A DNA stretch of 19,956 bases, from NCBI GenBank assembly GCA_031423955.1, contig JANPGJ010000599.1, positions 1 to 19,956 of the forward strand, in the 5' to 3' direction. A program made the translations under genes and the position numbers. This document shows positions 1 to 8,171 of the stretch, piece after piece; within the stretch, counting starts at the first letter, position 1; each line of letters starts with the position of its first letter. This stretch comes from JAEUOS01 sp031423955. Lineage in GTDB: Bacteria > Pseudomonadota > Gammaproteobacteria > Burkholderiales > JAEUOS01. The notes below the pieces were generated by a model. That model worked only from the letters and a program-made list of their open reading frames with translations, did not search any database and was not told where the DNA came from.

Positions 1-2
1 GG

Positions 3-104
3 CTGCCCTCGCCGATGATCGCGGCGCTGGCCATGAGCCTTGCCTCGGTGTCGGTGATCGCCAATGCCTTGCGCCTGCGTGCGGGCCTGCGGCGCCGGCC
101 GTGA
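3..104 (+). CDS. C-terminal end of a heavy-metal (copper-type) P1B ATPase, partial
   Basis: Only the last 33 codons are inside the window; the gene enters from the left and stops at TGA 102-104. The tail reads LPSPMIAALAMSLASVSVIA followed by NALRLR. This is the conserved last membrane helix of P1B-type metal-transporting ATPases, where a methionine and a serine of the MxxSS-like stretch help form the metal path. Copper exporters (CopA) commonly have this pattern, so outward transport of Cu(I) across the inner membrane is the likeliest role. Zinc or cadmium pumps share much of the motif, so the metal is not proven. The catalytic DKTGT and ATP-binding domains lie outside the window. Confidence 0.78.
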   Translation: MPSPMIAALAMSLASVSVIANALRLRAGLRRRP

Positions 105-430
105 GCCGGTCGGACGCCCGCACAAGCATGGCTGCAGTAGCGCTGGCGCCGCGCGATTGGCAGCCGCCGCGCATGCCCACGCGCAGCGCCACACCGGGCG
201 CGGCGCGGTGCAATGACCCGTTTGATTGCGCAATGTACGCTAGCGAACATAGTTAAAGTATTATGTTCGCAATAGAACATAAGATATTGTTTTTAAAATG
301 AAAGTTATACTTCAAGGTATCCCCTGCCAAATGCATTCGCTGTGTTCGATGCGAGTCCGCTGCGGCCGGGTGATTTCTGCTCGCGGCTTGTCACCTGCGG
401 CTTGCGGCAACGGTACCTTGAAGGAATGTC
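105..430. other. Intergenic region between the ATPase end and the Crp-like regulator
   Basis: This 326-base stretch has two parts. The first (105-220) is GC-rich with no convincing gene. The second (about 221-320) is clearly AT-rich and holds the half-site cluster described separately, plus -10-like hexamers TATTAT (259-264), TAAAAT (294-299) and TATACT (306-311). None has a good -35 at normal spacing, which would fit an activator-dependent or repressed promoter. An open frame from ATG 298 (73 codons) looks like a chance reading through the leader. The remaining leader (320-430) shows nothing clear beyond the ribosome binding site near 420. Confidence 0.6.
243..281. promoter_or_regulatory. 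Triple GAACATA/TATGTTC half-site cluster, probable operator
   Basis: Three heptamers occur: GAACATA at 245-251, TATGTTC at 262-268 and GAACATA at 275-281. The first two form a perfect 9-base inverted repeat (GCGAACATA / TATGTTCGC, 10-base spacer). The last two form a perfect 7-base inverted repeat with a 6-base spacer, the same geometry as CRP-family sites. The cluster sits in the only AT-rich patch upstream of the Crp-like gene, so autoregulation is the simplest inference. The regulator that binds is not proven. Confidence 0.6.
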
Positions 431-1138
431 ATGTCGGCAACAACAAAACTCGCAGTTCGCAATCGCCTGCTCGCGGCGTTGCCGGCGCGCGAATATCGCG
501 CGCTCGCGGGCGCGCTTGAACCGGTCACCCTGGCGTTTGGCGACGTGCTCTACGAAGCGGGCGCGCGGATCCGCCATGTCTACTTCCCGGATGACTGCCT
601 GGTCTCGCTGCTCTCCTCGGTGGATGGCGGGCGGGCGGCCGAGGTCGGCCTGGTCGGTGCCGAAGGCATGGTCGGGGTGCCGGTGGTGCTGGGCATCGCG
701 GTGTCGCCGTTTCTGGCGGTGGTGCAGGGCGCCGGCACCGCGATGCGCATGAAAACCACCGACCTGCGGCGCGAGTTCGCGGCCGGCCCGGCCTTGCAAC
801 GCCAGTTGTTCCGCTTCACCCATGTGCTGATGACCCAGGTGGCGCAGACCGCGGCATGCAATCGCTTCCACGTGGTGCCGCAGCGTCTGGCGCGCTGGTT
901 GTTGATGACCCGCGACCGGGTCGGCAGCAACCAGTTTCTGCTGACCCAGGAATTCCTGGCGCGCATGCTCGGCGTGCGCCGGGTCGGGGTGACGGCGGCG
1001 GCACGCGCCTTGCAGCAACGCAATCTGATCGACTACCGTCGCGGCACCATCACCATCCTCGACCGGCCGGGCCTGACGGCGGCGGCGTGCGGGTGTTACG
1101 GCATGGTCAAGGACCTGTACCGCCAAGCCGGGTTGTAG
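431..1138 (+). CDS. Crp/Fnr-family transcriptional regulator
   Basis: A 235-residue protein with the two-domain plan of this family. Residues about 15-125 form the cyclic-nucleotide-binding-like beta barrel, recognisable by LAFGDVLYEAGARIRHVYFP and GAEGMVG. A dimerisation helix follows, then a C-terminal winged helix-turn-helix at about 170-205 (LTQEFLARMLGVRRVGVTAA). There is no N-terminal cysteine cluster of the FNR iron-sulfur type and no clear cAMP phosphate-binding signature, so the ligand is unknown. Many relatives are annotated only as Crp/Fnr regulators. The start at 431 is preceded by AAGGA at 420-424. The gene stands alone, with a palindromic operator-like region upstream and a hairpin downstream. 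Family assignment is firm; targets are not known from the sequence. Confidence 0.9.
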   Translation: MSATTKLAVRNRLLAALPAREYRALAGALEPVTLAFGDVLYEAGARIRHVYFPDDCLVSLLSSVDGGRAAEVGLVGAEGMVGVPVVLGIAVSPFLAVVQGAGTAMRMKTTDLRREFAAGPALQRQLFRFTHVLMTQVAQTAACNRFHVVPQRLARWLLMTRDRVGSNQFLLTQEFLARMLGVRRVGVTAAARALQQRNLIDYRRGTITILDRPGLTAAACGCYGMVKDLYRQAGL

Positions 1139-1161
1139 CACCGGCAAACAGACGTTGCTCG

Positions 1162-1205
1162 GGTTCGACCCGCTGCCGGCGGCAACCGGCACGCCGGGTC
1201 GAGCC
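1162..1205. terminator. Nested hairpin between convergent genes, probable bidirectional terminator
   Basis: The outer arms TCGACCCG (1165-1172) and CGGGTCGA (1195-1202) pair perfectly and extend outward through a wobble pair to GG/CC. The inner arms TGCCGG (1174-1179) and CCGGCA (1186-1191) pair around the loop CGGCAA. The structure fills the gap between two convergent genes and reaches the stop codon of the leftward one. It lacks a strong T-tract, so termination strength is uncertain. Confidence 0.5.
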
Positions 1206-2275
1206 TACTTCGGTCGCGGGCGCGGCAAGCTTGCCTGCACCGCCTGCAGGCGGCCGCTGCGCAGTTCGTGCACCGCCTTGACCACCGCGCGCGCCACATT
1301 GCGGGTTTCTTCCTGCACCGCCTGATCGCGGTCGAGTGCTTCGTGGCTGCTGGCATAAGGTTCGAAGTAACCGATGTAGCGATCCAGCCGCGCCTGCGCG
1401 CCGGCGTCGATCAGGCCCATCCAGTCGAGCCAGTCGGAGAGGCCGCGGCGCGAGCCTTCAATGCCGGCGACATCGCCGTGAATCACCAGACCGTAGGCCC
1501 GGCCCGCCAGATGCTGCGGGTAGTCCCAGCCGGCCATCTCGATGGTCTTGGCAAGCGCGGCTTTCTTGCCGCCGGTCGCGGTCGGGTCGGGGTTGCCGCC
1601 GTCGGCGCATACCAGGCGATCGATCATCAGCTTCAACGGGCTCGGGCTCTGGTACCAGTACACCGGTGAGGCGATGATCACCGCGTGGGCGGCGGTCCAG
1701 CGTTCGTAGATTTCCGCCATCCAGTCATTGGTCTGGTTGAGCGCGTGGTTCGGGTAGCAACTGCAGGGCCAGTGGCACAGCGGCATGGCGGTCGAGGCGC
1801 AGCCCTTGCAGGGATGGATCGCCAGCGCATATTCCGAAGTGAGCAGACTCAGGTCGAGCAGGTCGACGGCGATACCCGCTTCATCGAGCACTTCGCGCGC
1901 CAGGCCGAGCAGGCGGAAGGTTTTCGACATTTCACCCGGGCAGGTGCCATCGTTGCGCGCCGAGCCGCACACCAGCAGCACGCGCGACTGCGTCGCCGGG
2001 TCGGCCTGGCGCAGTTGCGCTTGGTCGATGCGCCGTTTGGTCGCCACCCATTCGGTCGACAGTTGGTACTCCGGGTCGGCATAGCCGGCGCCGGCTTTCT
2101 GCGTGAACGGCGCCTTGCGGCCCTCGCTGTAGGCCTGCCAGGCGAGCTCCTCCAGGCGGGCGATCGCCGCATCTTCCATGCGGAACGCCGGATCGACGAA
2201 CGAGGCGCGAAAGCGCTCGCCGAACGGTTGGCGAGCGAGCGGGGCGGGCGCCTGGCCCGTGCGGATTTCGATCAT
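1205..2275 (-). CDS. Flavodoxin-fold NAD(P)H-dependent FMN reductase with a cysteine cluster
   Basis: A 356-residue protein. An N-terminal extension (1-97) precedes a flavodoxin-like reductase domain beginning VLLVCGSARNDGTCPGEMSK (99-118), whose first loop would hold the FMN phosphate. The second signature is ASPVYWYQSPSPLKLMIDRL (202-221), typical of NADPH-dependent FMN reductases. Between them, residues 154-173 carry five cysteines (C156, C159, C167, C171, C173), reminiscent of iron-sulfur flavoproteins but not matching their classic spacing exactly. Expected role: two-electron reduction of FMN-bound substrates such as quinones in the cytoplasm. The ATG at 2273-2275 was chosen because GGAG lies about 8 bases upstream; the frame is open further but that extension looks non-coding. 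It is transcribed alone, divergent from the 2677 unit. Confidence 0.85.
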   Translation of the reverse strand: MIEIRTGQAPAPLARQPFGERFRASFVDPAFRMEDAAIARLEELAWQAYSEGRKAPFTQKAGAGYADPEYQLSTEWVATKRRIDQAQLRQADPATQSRVLLVCGSARNDGTCPGEMSKTFRLLGLAREVLDEAGIAVDLLDLSLLTSEYALAIHPCKGCASTAMPLCHWPCSCYPNHALNQTNDWMAEIYERWTAAHAVIIASPVYWYQSPSPLKLMIDRLVCADGGNPDPTATGGKKAALAKTIEMAGWDYPQHLAGRAYGLVIHGDVAGIEGSRRGLSDWLDWMGLIDAGAQARLDRYIGYFEPYASSHEALDRDQAVQEETRNVARAVVKAVHELRSGRLQAVQASLPRPRPK

Positions 2276-2676
2276 GCGTGCTCCATCGGCAGGTGCGGCA
2301 GTGCGCTCGGCGCGGGATGCCGAGACTGCGCATAGCGACACCGGCTGTCTGTCTGCTGCCGCACGGAGAGGCGGCATGGCACGACGCCGGCGGCGCCGGA
2401 CGCCGCCGCGCCGCTCGTCAGGCAGCGCGGCTTGCGCTTGCGTACGCTGCCACACAGTCAGGCGGCATTGGCGGGCGCACCATGCGCCCTGCACCTACCC
2501 ACCGGCATTGACCATGTCTGATTCCTGTTTCCTGATGGCTTGTTGGCGCCGTGCGATCGGTGCGGCATGAGCGCGCCCGCCCGGTCGCCCGAACGGAGCG
2601 TCCGTTCGCCCGAACAGTGCCAGAGCGCCCGGCCGCCCGCGCCGACAACGCCACGCATTGACATGAGGGCAGTCCA
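2276..2676. other. Divergent intergenic region, reductase versus hydrolase unit
   Basis: This 401-base GC-rich stretch should hold the two divergent promoters. No convincing -35/-10 pair was found. It contains a GC hairpin (2388-2408) and, closer to the hydrolase, a perfect palindrome with 8-base arms at 2590-2608. Open frames across it are low-complexity shadows rich in Arg and Ala. Confidence 0.5.
2590..2612. repeat. Palindromic element, copy 1 (CGAACGGA-GCG-TCCGTTCG)
   Basis: Perfect 8-base arms with a 3-base centre, followed by CCCG. A shorter relative lies at 5479-5497 and shares the left 12 bases (CGAACGGAGCGT) and the right 9 bases (GTTCGCCCG). The two copies lie on either side of the hydrolase-oxidase-fumarase unit. 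It could be an operator or a dispersed repeat. Confidence 0.5.
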
Positions 2677-3477
2677 ATGATCGATGAGCGCAGCGCCGCG
2701 CCGGTCAAACGCCCCGGTCTGCTGTTGCTGGGCAGCGAGCCGTGGCGCGCGGCACGCGAGTACCTTGCGCACAGGGTTGCAGGCCACGTCGAAGAAGCGC
2801 GCGGCGACGGCCACCCGGTGATCCTGTTTCCCGGCCTGGGCACCAACGACCAAGCGCTGGCGCCGCTGCGCGATCGCTGTCGGGCGCTGGGCTACAACGC
2901 GCTTGGCTGGGGGCGCGGCTACAACACCGGGCCGCATGGCGACTTCGAACTCTGGTTGTCCGACTTGGCCGCCCACCTCGACACGCTGCTCGCGCCGTTC
3001 GCGCAGACCGCGACCCTGATCGGCTGGAGCCTGGGCGGCCTGTATGCGCGCGAACTGGCGAAACTCAAGCCGCATCTGGTGCGCCAGGTGATCACCTTCG
3101 GCACCCCTTTCAATGCGCAAGCCGACCACACCAACGTCGGCTGGGTGTTCCGCCTTTTGAGCGGCACCGAATTGCAGTTCGACCCGGCCCTGAGCGCGCG
3201 CCTGCGCACGCCGCCGCCGCTGCCGACCACCTCGATCTACAGCCGTGCCGACGGCATCGTCGCCTGGCAGACCTGCCTGCATGCGGAAGCCGCGCCCGAG
3301 GTCGAGGATGTCGAGATCGGCGGCAGCCACACCGGCATGGGCTGGAACCGCGCCGTGCTGGCGGTGGTCGCCGACCGCCTGGCGCAGCCCGCCGGCAGAT
3401 GGCGACCTTATGTTCGAAAGCGGCCGGTCCCGCCAGCGGGGCAGGCGTCTTTTTCACCCAATTGGAGACAACGATGA
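2677..3477 (+). CDS. Alpha/beta hydrolase family protein
   Basis: A 266-residue soluble protein with the alpha/beta hydrolase plan. VILFPGLGTNDQ (48-59) resembles the oxyanion-hole strand and loop. GWSLGG (116-121) is the nucleophile elbow with Ser118. SRADGIV (189-195) offers the acid Asp192, and GSHTGMGWN (216-224) offers His218, so a full Ser-Asp-His triad is visible. Lipase- or esterase-like hydrolysis is expected; the substrate cannot be read from sequence. No signal peptide is seen, suggesting a cytoplasmic enzyme. GAGGG precedes the start at 2677. The last 25 residues look like read-through of a leader region rather than fold. Its stop overlaps the next start by 4 bases (ATGA, 3474-3477), implying translational coupling. 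Confidence 0.85.
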   Translation: MIDERSAAPVKRPGLLLLGSEPWRAAREYLAHRVAGHVEEARGDGHPVILFPGLGTNDQALAPLRDRCRALGYNALGWGRGYNTGPHGDFELWLSDLAAHLDTLLAPFAQTATLIGWSLGGLYARELAKLKPHLVRQVITFGTPFNAQADHTNVGWVFRLLSGTELQFDPALSARLRTPPPLPTTSIYSRADGIVAWQTCLHAEAAPEVEDVEIGGSHTGMGWNRAVLAVVADRLAQPAGRWRPYVRKRPVPPAGQASFSPNWRQR

Positions 3478-3998
3478 AAACCCAACCCCAGGCAAGTACC
3501 GATCTGGCCGCGCTGTGCAGCCTGATCGAACCGATCGCCGTGGCGATGCTGACCACCTTCGACGCCGACGGCACGCTGGCCAGCCGGCCGATGGTGCCGC
3601 TCGAAATGGACGACGCTGGCGCACTCTGGTTCTTCACCGACCTGCGTTCGTCGAAAGTGCAGGAACTGCGCAACCTCAACCTGAGTTTTTCCGATGCGCA
3701 GCACGCGAGCTACATTTCGCTGTCCGGGCACGGCGAGATCCACATGGACCGCACCCGCATCAAGCGCCTGTGGACGGCGCTGGCCCGGCCGTGGTTTCCC
3801 GACGGTCCCGAATCGCCGCATCTCGGGCTCCTGAAATTCATGCCGGAAGCGGCCGAATACTGGGACGCGCCGCACAACCAGATGGTGCGCATGCTGGCGA
3901 TGGCGGCCTCGGTGGCGGCCGGCAAACCGGTGGGCCTGGGCAGTCATGACAACCTGACCCGCTTGTCCAGGCCCTTGCATTCGATGGCGCAGGCCTGA
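3474..3998 (+). CDS. Pyridoxamine 5'-phosphate oxidase-family (general stress protein 26-like) protein
   Basis: A 174-residue protein matching the split-barrel flavin-binding family often called general stress proteins. Recognisable features in order are the first strands with VAMLTTFDADGTLASRPMVP (22-41), the LWFFTDLRSSKVQELR segment that usually contacts FMN phosphate (about 52-67), and the YISLSGHGEI strand (about 82-91). True PdxH enzymes are longer and carry extra substrate residues, so pyridoxal synthesis is unlikely. FMN, F420 or heme binding with a redox or stress role is the usual expectation. GGAG stands just upstream of ATG 3474. The gene overlaps the hydrolase by 4 bases and ends 1 base before the fumarase start. 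Confidence 0.85.
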   Translation: MKTQPQASTDLAALCSLIEPIAVAMLTTFDADGTLASRPMVPLEMDDAGALWFFTDLRSSKVQELRNLNLSFSDAQHASYISLSGHGEIHMDRTRIKRLWTALARPWFPDGPESPHLGLLKFMPEAAEYWDAPHNQMVRMLAMAASVAAGKPVGLGSHDNLTRLSRPLHSMAQA

Positions 3999-3999
3999 G

Positions 4000-5477
<1,478 letters not shown>

Positions 5478-5478
<1 letters not shown>

Positions 5479-5497
5479 CGAACGGAGCGTTCGCCCG
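5478..5497. repeat. Palindromic element, copy 2 (GCGAAC-GGAGC-GTTCGC)
   Basis: A 6-base inverted repeat around GGAGC begins at the last base of the fumarase stop codon. It shares 12 and 9 identical bases with the element at 2590-2612 but lacks 4 central bases. It may act as a weak terminator or an operator for the next gene. Confidence 0.45.
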
Positions 5498-5522
5498 TTG
5501 CGGTCTAGTGTGCATGGGTGAC

Positions 5523-5541
5523 GCGCGCATCTGCTGCGCGC
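5523..5541 (+). promoter_or_regulatory. Leader hairpin upstream of the DUF3309 gene
   Basis: GCGCGCA (5523-5529) and TGCGCGC (5535-5541) pair perfectly around a 5-base loop, ending 7 bases before the AAGGAG ribosome binding site (5549-5554). It may stabilise the leader or terminate upstream transcripts; no T-tract follows. Confidence 0.35.
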
Positions 5542-5560
5542 ACAACTCAAGGAGAACAAC

Positions 5561-5719
5561 ATGAGCCTCGGATTGATTTTACTGATCGTATTGGTGTTGC
5601 TGCTGGTGGGTGTGATCCCGACCTGGCCGCACAGTCGCGGATGGGGCTATGGCCCGAGCGGCGGTTTGGGCCTGGTGCTGGTGATCGTCGTGGTGCTGCT
5701 GCTGATGGGCAGGATTTGA
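5561..5719 (+). CDS. DUF3309 family small membrane protein
   Basis: A 52-residue protein missed by length filters but preceded by an ideal AAGGAG six bases before the ATG. It has two hydrophobic helices (about 3-19 and 36-49) joined by PTWPHSRGWGYGPSGG, the conserved centre of the DUF3309 family of tiny inner-membrane proteins common in proteobacteria. Family length is normally 50-60 residues, so it is complete. No biochemical function is established for the family; a role in envelope or stress adaptation is only a guess. The stop codon overlaps a TTG that is the best start of the following lipoprotein gene, so the two are probably co-translated. Confidence 0.9.
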   Translation: MSLGLILLIVLVLLLVGVIPTWPHSRGWGYGPSGGLGLVLVIVVVLLLMGRI

Positions 5720-7068
5720 CGGCAGTAACGTCACACGGGCCGCAGTGGCGGTGGCGATGGCCGCTGCTGCTGCCGGTCTGTGCATTGCTGGCGGCGCTCG
5801 GCGCCTGCGGCGAGGTCGCGACCTTGCCGGTCGAGGCCGGCAGCGGCGCCACCCCACGCTTGCCGCTGCCGAACCCGACCCTGATTCCAACGGTGCATAT
5901 CGCGCCAGCCATCGGCTGGCCGGCCGGGGCGACGCCGCTGGCGGCGTCCGGCATGCAGGTGCGCGCCTTCGCCACCGGGCTTGATCATCCGCGCTGGCTG
6001 CATGTATTGCCGAATGGCGATGTGCTGGTGGCGGAGAGCAACGCACCGGCCAAGCCGGAAGATTCCGCCGGCATCAGGGGCTGGATCATGCGCCAGGTGA
6101 TGCGCCGTGCCGGTGCCGCCGTGCCCAGCGCCAATCGCATCACGCTGTTGCGCGACAGCGACGGCGACGGTATCGCCGACCTGCGCACGGTGCTGCTCGC
6201 AGGGCTCAATTCACCGTTCGGCATGGCACAGGTCGGCGCCCACCTGTACGTCGCCAATACCGATGCCGTGCTGCGCTTTCCCTATGCAAGCGGTGCCACC
6301 CGCATCGACGGCCCGGGTGTCAAGGTCATCGATCTGCCGGCCGGCCCGATCAACCACCACTGGACCAAGAGCCTGATCGCCAGCCGCGATGGCACAAAGC
6401 TCTATGTCACCGTCGGTTCCAACAGCAACGTCGCCGAGCGCGGCATGGCGGTCGAAGACGGGCGCGCCGCGATCCGCGAAATCGACCTCGCCAGCGGCAC
6501 GCATCGAATCTTCGCTTCCGGCCTGCGCAACCCGAACGGCATGGCCTGGGAGCCGCGGTCCGGCGCGCTGTGGACGGTGGTCAACGAGCGCGACGAACTC
6601 GGCAGCGACCTGGTGCCCGACTACATGACAGCGGTGCGTGACGGCGGCTTCTACGGTTGGCCGTGGAGCTACTTCGGCGACCACGTCGATCAGCGCGTGA
6701 GCCCGCAGCGGCCCGAGATGGTCAAAGGCGCGCTGGTGCCCGATTACGCGCTGGGGCCGCACACCGCATCGCTCGGCCTCGCCGCGGCTGATGGCAACCG
6801 CCTGCCGGCACGCTTCGCCGACGGCATGTTCATCGGCCAGCACGGCTCGTGGAACCGGCGCCCGCACAGCGGCTACAAGGTGGTGTTCGTGCCCTTCGCA
6901 GGCGGCAGGCCGGCCGCCGGCGCGCCGCAGGAGGTGCTGGGCGGTTTCCTCGACGCCCAGGGTCAGGCGCGCGGCCGCCCGGTGGGCGTGGCGCTCGACC
7001 GCCAAGGCGCCTTGCTGGTCGCCGATGATGTCGGCAATGTCATCTGGCGCTTAAGCGCGCTGCCCTGA
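5716..7068 (+). CDS. PQQ-dependent/L-sorbosone dehydrogenase-like lipoprotein
   Basis: About 450 residues. A hydrophobic signal (about 16-30) ends in LGAC, a plausible lipobox with Cys31, so the protein is likely anchored in the envelope facing the periplasm. The rest is a six-bladed propeller of the glucose/sorbosone dehydrogenase family. It shows repeated motifs such as GLDHPRWLHVLPNGDVLVAE, DSDGDGIAD (a calcium-like loop), GTKLYVTVGSNSN, ASGLRNPNGMAWEP and GQHGSWNRRPHSGYKVVFVPF. Relatives oxidise sugars or aldoses with PQQ, but many members are uncharacterised and no PQQ synthesis genes are visible here. No ATG suits the start; TTG 5716 overlaps the DUF3309 stop by 4 bases (TTGA) and gives a proper signal peptide. 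Frame and family are sure, the start is moderately sure. Confidence 0.82.
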   Translation: MTAVTSHGPQWRWRWPLLLPVCALLAALGACGEVATLPVEAGSGATPRLPLPNPTLIPTVHIAPAIGWPAGATPLAASGMQVRAFATGLDHPRWLHVLPNGDVLVAESNAPAKPEDSAGIRGWIMRQVMRRAGAAVPSANRITLLRDSDGDGIADLRTVLLAGLNSPFGMAQVGAHLYVANTDAVLRFPYASGATRIDGPGVKVIDLPAGPINHHWTKSLIASRDGTKLYVTVGSNSNVAERGMAVEDGRAAIREIDLASGTHRIFASGLRNPNGMAWEPRSGALWTVVNERDELGSDLVPDYMTAVRDGGFYGWPWSYFGDHVDQRVSPQRPEMVKGALVPDYALGPHTASLGLAAADGNRLPARFADGMFIGQHGSWNRRPHSGYKVVFVPFAGGRPAAGAPQEVLGGFLDAQGQARGRPVGVALDRQGALLVADDVGNVIWRLSALP

Positions 7069-7120
7069 GGCACAATCGCGTGCGCCGGACTGATCGCCGG
7101 CGGTCGCGTTTCGCTGTCGT

Positions 7121-7230
7121 CGCACCGACTCGCACCAATCAGCACCAATCGGCACCAACCGGCACCAACCGGCGCCAACCGGCACCAACCGGCACCAACC
7201 GGCACCAACCGGCGCCCTCCCGCACCGACC
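7121..7230. repeat. Decamer tandem repeat, consensus GGCACCAACC
   Basis: Eleven consecutive 10-base units run in perfect register. Five exact GGCACCAACC copies lie at 7151, 7161, 7181, 7191 and 7201; one-base variants lie at 7171, and more divergent units flank them (7121, 7131, 7141, 7211, 7221). The 10-base period is close to one DNA helical turn. The array fills most of the gap between the dehydrogenase and the DUF2177 gene and ends about 20 bases before its start codon. Confidence 0.9.
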
Positions 7231-7249
7231 CGCTTCAACATTGCCACCA

Positions 7250-7645
7250 ATGACCAAATACCTCGCAAGCTATGCAGCCACCCTGGTTACGCTACTGGCG
7301 ATCGACCTGTTGTGGATCGGCGTGATCGCCCGGCCGTTGTACCAGGCCGGCATCGGGCACCTGATGGCAGTGCAGCCGAACCTTGCCGCTGCGCTGGTTT
7401 TCTACCTGCTGTTTCCGCTCGGGTTGCTGCTGTTCGCGGTGGTGCCGAGCGCAGGCGCGGGCTGGGGCAGAACGCTTGCCACCGGCGCATTGTTCGGTTT
7501 CTTCGCCTATGCCACCTACGACCTCACCAACCTGGCCACGCTCAAGGGCTGGCCGCTTGGGTTGTCCTTGATCGACATGGCCTGGGGCAGCCTGGTCAGC
7601 GCGGTGGCCAGCGCCGCCGGTCATTCTGCGCTTGATCGCTTCTGA
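7250..7645 (+). CDS. DUF2177 family membrane protein
   Basis: A 131-residue protein with four hydrophobic segments: LASYAATLVTLLAIDLLWIG (5-24), a second around VFYLLFPLGLLLFAVV, a third around TGALFGFFAYATYDLTN and a fourth around MAWGSLVSAVASAAG. The aspartate and tryptophan in the first helix (AIDLLWIGV) and YATYDLTNLATLKGW are hallmarks of DUF2177, predicted inner-membrane proteins of unknown function. Length matches the family. The ATG at 7250 is chosen by comparison with family N-termini (MxKYL...); a TTG three codons earlier is possible. No Shine-Dalgarno sequence is visible, and the region directly upstream is the decamer array, so translation initiation may be unusual or weak. Confidence 0.88.
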   Translation: MTKYLASYAATLVTLLAIDLLWIGVIARPLYQAGIGHLMAVQPNLAAALVFYLLFPLGLLLFAVVPSAGAGWGRTLATGALFGFFAYATYDLTNLATLKGWPLGLSLIDMAWGSLVSAVASAAGHSALDRF

Positions 7646-7791
7646 CCTGCGCATGAGGTGCGCCGGTTGACGCGATGGTTCTTGCGTCACTGTGCGTCAG
7701 GTACGGGCGCGCGGTGCCACGCCGGTGCCAGAGCTGTGTGTTGGGTTGCCTGGCGCACCGACGTGCTTGCACACGCACTGGATGATCCCAA

Positions 7792-8079
7792 ATGACCGCC
7801 CCGGGGCGGGTCACACTGGTCAATCAGGGCTTGTTGCGCCTGGCCGCGCCGGCCGCGGCGAGAAAATATTTTCAGGTGCATGCCGGCTTGGATATCAAGC
7901 ATTCAAAAGCCTGGAATGCGGAGGTGATCCATTCCCTGGTGGTCGCGCATCCGGAATCGGCCGGTCCGATCGCCGAGGGGGCGTTGCTGCGCCTGACCAG
8001 CGGTGCGCGCTGCTATGCGCGCTACCGGGCACAGTTCGCGCTCGGTGCCCAGGCCAGCCCGATCCATGCGATGACGTAA
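7792..8079 (+). pseudogene. Probable 5'-truncated heme-oxygenase-fold (iron-containing redox enzyme/PqqC-like) remnant
   Basis: A 95-codon frame whose centre, KYFQVHAGLDIKHSKAW followed by EGALLRLTSGARCYARY, resembles the C-terminal helices of iron-containing redox enzymes with the heme-oxygenase/TenA/PqqC fold, where HxxxDxxH supplies metal or substrate ligands (here HAGLDIKH). Complete members are usually more than 200 residues and carry a first set of ligands in the missing N-terminal half. No matching segment was recognised in the 146 bases upstream in any frame. The ATG at 7792 has no clear ribosome binding site. A decayed gene fragment is therefore the best reading; a real short protein is possible. 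Homology is from memory of family patterns and was not searched. Confidence 0.5.
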
Positions 8080-8139
8080 GTTGCGGTCGCGAAACAGGCG
8101 CGGGCGCTGCGCGGCGCGGTATTTGTAAAACATCCATAT

Positions 8140-8157
8140 ACCATCCAGGTGGATGGT
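8140..8157. promoter_or_regulatory. Palindromic operator ACCATCC-AGGT-GGATGGT
   Basis: A perfect 7-base inverted repeat with a 4-base centre lies 14 bases upstream of the ribbon-helix-helix gene start. A further CATCCAT lies just to its left (8131-8137). Ribbon-helix-helix proteins often bind such short palindromes next to their own gene, so autoregulation is inferred. Confidence 0.55.
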
Positions 8158-8171
8158 GCTAGGATGTCGGA

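Noticed and set aside
298..519. 73-codon plus frame from ATG 298
   Set aside because: Runs into the regulator gene in another frame, has no ribosome binding site and no protein-like pattern.
305..1192. 295-codon minus-strand frame over the Crp-like gene
   Set aside because: Rich in Arg, His and Gln with no domain; it is the antisense shadow of a well-recognised regulator.
2388..2408. GC hairpin with 8-base arms in the divergent region
   Set aside because: Composed almost only of CGG/CCG steps, which arise easily by chance in this composition.
2276..2494. 73-codon N-terminal extension of the reductase
   Set aside because: Arg/Ala-rich without fold features; a clear ribosome binding site supports the start at 2275.
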